A DNA stretch of 6,818 bases from Patulibacter sp. (GTDB taxonomy: Bacteria; Actinomycetota; Thermoleophilia; Solirubrobacterales; Solirubrobacteraceae), in assembly GCA_023268575.1 (NCBI GenBank), contig JALRCL010000293.1:1-6818 (forward strand), in the 5' to 3' direction. The position numbers were made by a program, and so were the translations under genes. Position 1 is the stretch's first letter. Every line of letters begins with the position of its first letter. This document shows, piece after piece, positions 5,159 through 6,818 of the stretch. The notes below the pieces were generated by a model. That model ran no database searches and was not told the origin of the DNA. It worked only from the letters and a program-made list of their open reading frames with translations.

Positions 5159-6769
5159 CTAGGGGGTCGCGATCGCGCTCCGGCCCGAGCGGGCGCCCGG
5201 GATCGCGTCGTGCCCGCGGATGAACGCCGCGCAGCGCTCGCCGACCAGCGTCGCCGGCGCGTGGGTGTTGGCGCGGGTGATCCGCGGCAGGACGCTCGCG
5301 TCGGCGACCCGCAGGCCCGCCACGCCGTGCACGCGCAGCTCGGGATCGACGACGCCCTCTCCGGGCTCGCCGATGCGGGCCGTGCACGCCGGGTGGTAGG
5401 TGTGCTCGCAGGTCTCCCGGACCCAGCGCTCCAGCTCGGCGTCGGTCTGGACGTCGGGGCCGGGCGTGATCTCGGCCGCGATCACGTCGCGCAGCGGCGC
5501 GTGCTCGGCGATCCGCCGCGTCAAGCGGACGCCGCGCATCATCGCGGCGACGTCGTCGGGCTCCGTCAGGAGGTTCAGCTGGACGGCCGGCTTCTGCGTC
5601 GGATCGGCGGAGCGCGCCAGGACGTGGCCACGGCTCTTCGGGGTCCAGTACGACTGGCCGACCATCATCGCCGGCTTGGCGTGCTCGCCCTCGCCGTGCT
5701 GCCAGAAGAACACCGGACCGTTGACGAGCTGCATGTCCGGCGCCTCGAGGCCCTCCTCGGTCCGGACGTGCGCCAGCGACTCGCCGACGTTGGAGCAGAG
5801 CTTGCCGCGGCCGCGCAGCACCCAGCGCAGGAGCTGCCGGGGGCTCTCGGCATCGGACAGCCCGAGCCACGGCGCGCGAAGCTCCCAGTTGACGAAGGTC
5901 ATCGGGTGCTCGGTCAGGTGCGCCCCGACCGCCGGGCTGTCGACGGCGAGGTCGACGCCGATCTCCGCCAGGTGCTCGGCCGGCCCGATGCCGGAGATCT
6001 GCAGCAGGTGGGGCGTGTTGAACGCACCGGCGCTGAGCACGATGTCGCCCCGCGCGTCGTGGCGCTCGACCGTCCCCCGCCGCTCGACCTCGACCCCGAC
6101 CGCGCGTCCCTCCCGGAGCACGATCCGGCGGACGAGCGTGTCGGTCACGACGGTGAGGTTCCGGCGTCGGCGTGCCGGATCGAGGTACCCGCGGGCGGCG
6201 CTCCAGCGACGACCCCGGTACGTGTTGGTCGCGGAGAACTGCACGCCCTCCAGCTCCGGCCCGCTGAGGTCCTGCGTCTCGGGGATCCCGGCAGCGACGG
6301 CGGATCGCACGAAGTGCGCGGTGGTCGGGTCGGGCGTGTCGATCCGGCGTACCTTGATCGGGCCGCCCCGCCCGTGGGCGGCGTCGTCGAGGAAGTGGTC
6401 CTCGATCCGCAGGAAGTACGGCAGCACGTCCTCCCAGCCCCACCCCGGGATGCCCCAGCCGTCGTAGTCGCGGTCGCTTCCGCGGACCCACAGCTGGGCG
6501 TTCATCGCGCTGCAGCCACCGACGAGCCGCCCGCGCGGGTGGTACAGGCGCCGCCCGGCGCACCCGGGCTCCGGCTCGGTCCGGTAGTCCCAGTCGCGCT
6601 TCGTGTGGAACAGGCCCGGGAACCCGGCCGGCGCGCGCGCTTCGAGCCGGCGGTCCGAGCCGCCGGCTTCGATCAGGAGGACCCGGCGGTCCGGGTCCTC
6701 GCTGAGGCGGGCCGCGACCGCGCAGCCCGCGGATCCGGCGCCGATGACGATGTGGTCGAAGCTCCCCAT
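5159..6769 (-). CDS. GMC-family FAD-dependent oxidoreductase (alcohol/choline dehydrogenase-like), His/His type
   Basis: A second full-length GMC flavoenzyme, 536 residues. It has the FAD-binding start IVIGAGSAGCAVAARLSEDP (7-26), Glu34 in LLIEAGG, the first GMC signature GRLVGGCSAMNAQLWVRGS (80-98) and the second GAFNTPHLLQISGIGP (248-263). The catalytic end carries HTYHPACTARIG with His459, and RANTHAPATLVGERCAAF with His503 where the neighbouring paralogue has Asn. Expected reaction: oxidation of an alcohol to a carbonyl with FAD as cofactor; the electron acceptor (oxygen or a quinone/dye-type acceptor) cannot be told. No signal peptide or membrane segment. The ATG at 6767-6769 starts four residues before the FAD strand; upstream there is only a weak purine-rich stretch. 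The stop is TAG, set in the palindrome CCCCTAGGGG (5156-5165), and faces the other GMC gene across 80 nt. It is clearly homologous to that gene over its whole length but diverged, so it is an old duplication or a separately acquired copy. The substrate is unknown. Confidence 0.93.
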   Translation of the reverse strand: MGSFDHIVIGAGSAGCAVAARLSEDPDRRVLLIEAGGSDRRLEARAPAGFPGLFHTKRDWDYRTEPEPGCAGRRLYHPRGRLVGGCSAMNAQLWVRGSDRDYDGWGIPGWGWEDVLPYFLRIEDHFLDDAAHGRGGPIKVRRIDTPDPTTAHFVRSAVAAGIPETQDLSGPELEGVQFSATNTYRGRRWSAARGYLDPARRRRNLTVVTDTLVRRIVLREGRAVGVEVERRGTVERHDARGDIVLSAGAFNTPHLLQISGIGPAEHLAEIGVDLAVDSPAVGAHLTEHPMTFVNWELRAPWLGLSDAESPRQLLRWVLRGRGKLCSNVGESLAHVRTEEGLEAPDMQLVNGPVFFWQHGEGEHAKPAMMVGQSYWTPKSRGHVLARSADPTQKPAVQLNLLTEPDDVAAMMRGVRLTRRIAEHAPLRDVIAAEITPGPDVQTDAELERWVRETCEHTYHPACTARIGEPGEGVVDPELRVHGVAGLRVADASVLPRITRANTHAPATLVGERCAAFIRGHDAIPGARSGRSAIATP

Positions 6770-6818
6770 CGGCCGAGCATCACCCGGGTCAGGGAGCGTC
6801 GTTCGGGGGATCTCCCAA

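Noticed and set aside
2973..6563. A very long open frame of about 1196 codons on the minus strand, spanning both GMC genes
   Set aside because: Stops are rare in such GC-rich DNA. The product is low-complexity Arg/Ala/Gly-rich with no family motif, and it runs antisense to or out of frame with two well-supported GMC genes.

Overview
The window is a very GC-rich stretch, with G or C at nearly every third codon position. It carries six genes, most of them catabolic and redox functions. Codon bias, GTG starts and the gene types (acyl-CoA dehydrogenase with a TetR regulator, paired small MaoC proteins, GMC oxidoreductases) suggest a soil-type actinobacterium. A deep-branching group such as the Thermoleophilia/Solirubrobacterales is possible, but that is a guess from style, not from a marker gene. 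No rRNA, tRNA, CRISPR array, insertion sequence or phage gene is visible.

Layout. (a) Positions 1-464, minus strand: the N-terminal part of a probably exported cupredoxin-like protein. It runs off the window edge and changes reading frame near position 163. (b) 534-1103 and 1142-2320, minus strand: a TetR-family regulator directly downstream of an acyl-CoA dehydrogenase gene (38 nt apart), read as one operon. (c) 2321-2416: a short divergent intergenic region with an imperfect inverted repeat that could be the regulator's operator. (d) 2417-2866 and 2869-3303, plus strand: two translationally coupled MaoC-type hot-dog proteins, probably an enoyl-CoA hydratase or hydroxyacyl dehydratase pair. 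(e) 3304-3506: 203 nt without a gene, holding two strong GC-rich hairpins and then the leader of the next gene. (f) 3507-5078, plus: a GMC flavoprotein oxidoreductase. (g) 5079-5158: a convergent intergenic region with a perfect 24-nt palindrome. (h) 5159-6769, minus: a second GMC oxidoreductase facing the first. (i) 6770-6818: the start of the region upstream of the second GMC gene; no promoter or other feature could be made out there.

How the genes may work together (inference). The acyl-CoA dehydrogenase would form a 2,3-enoyl-CoA and the MaoC pair would hydrate it. These are two consecutive beta-oxidation-like steps transcribed from one divergent control region. The TetR protein is the natural candidate to control both arms. 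The two GMC enzymes would oxidise alcohols to carbonyls, possibly feeding the same pathway, but no acyl-CoA ligase, thiolase or aldehyde dehydrogenase is present to fix the substrate. I see no convincing undescribed system. The points most worth a second look are the broken cupredoxin frame, the acyl-CoA dehydrogenase's catalytic-base position, the tail-to-tail GMC paralogues with different active-site pairs, and the candidate shared operator.
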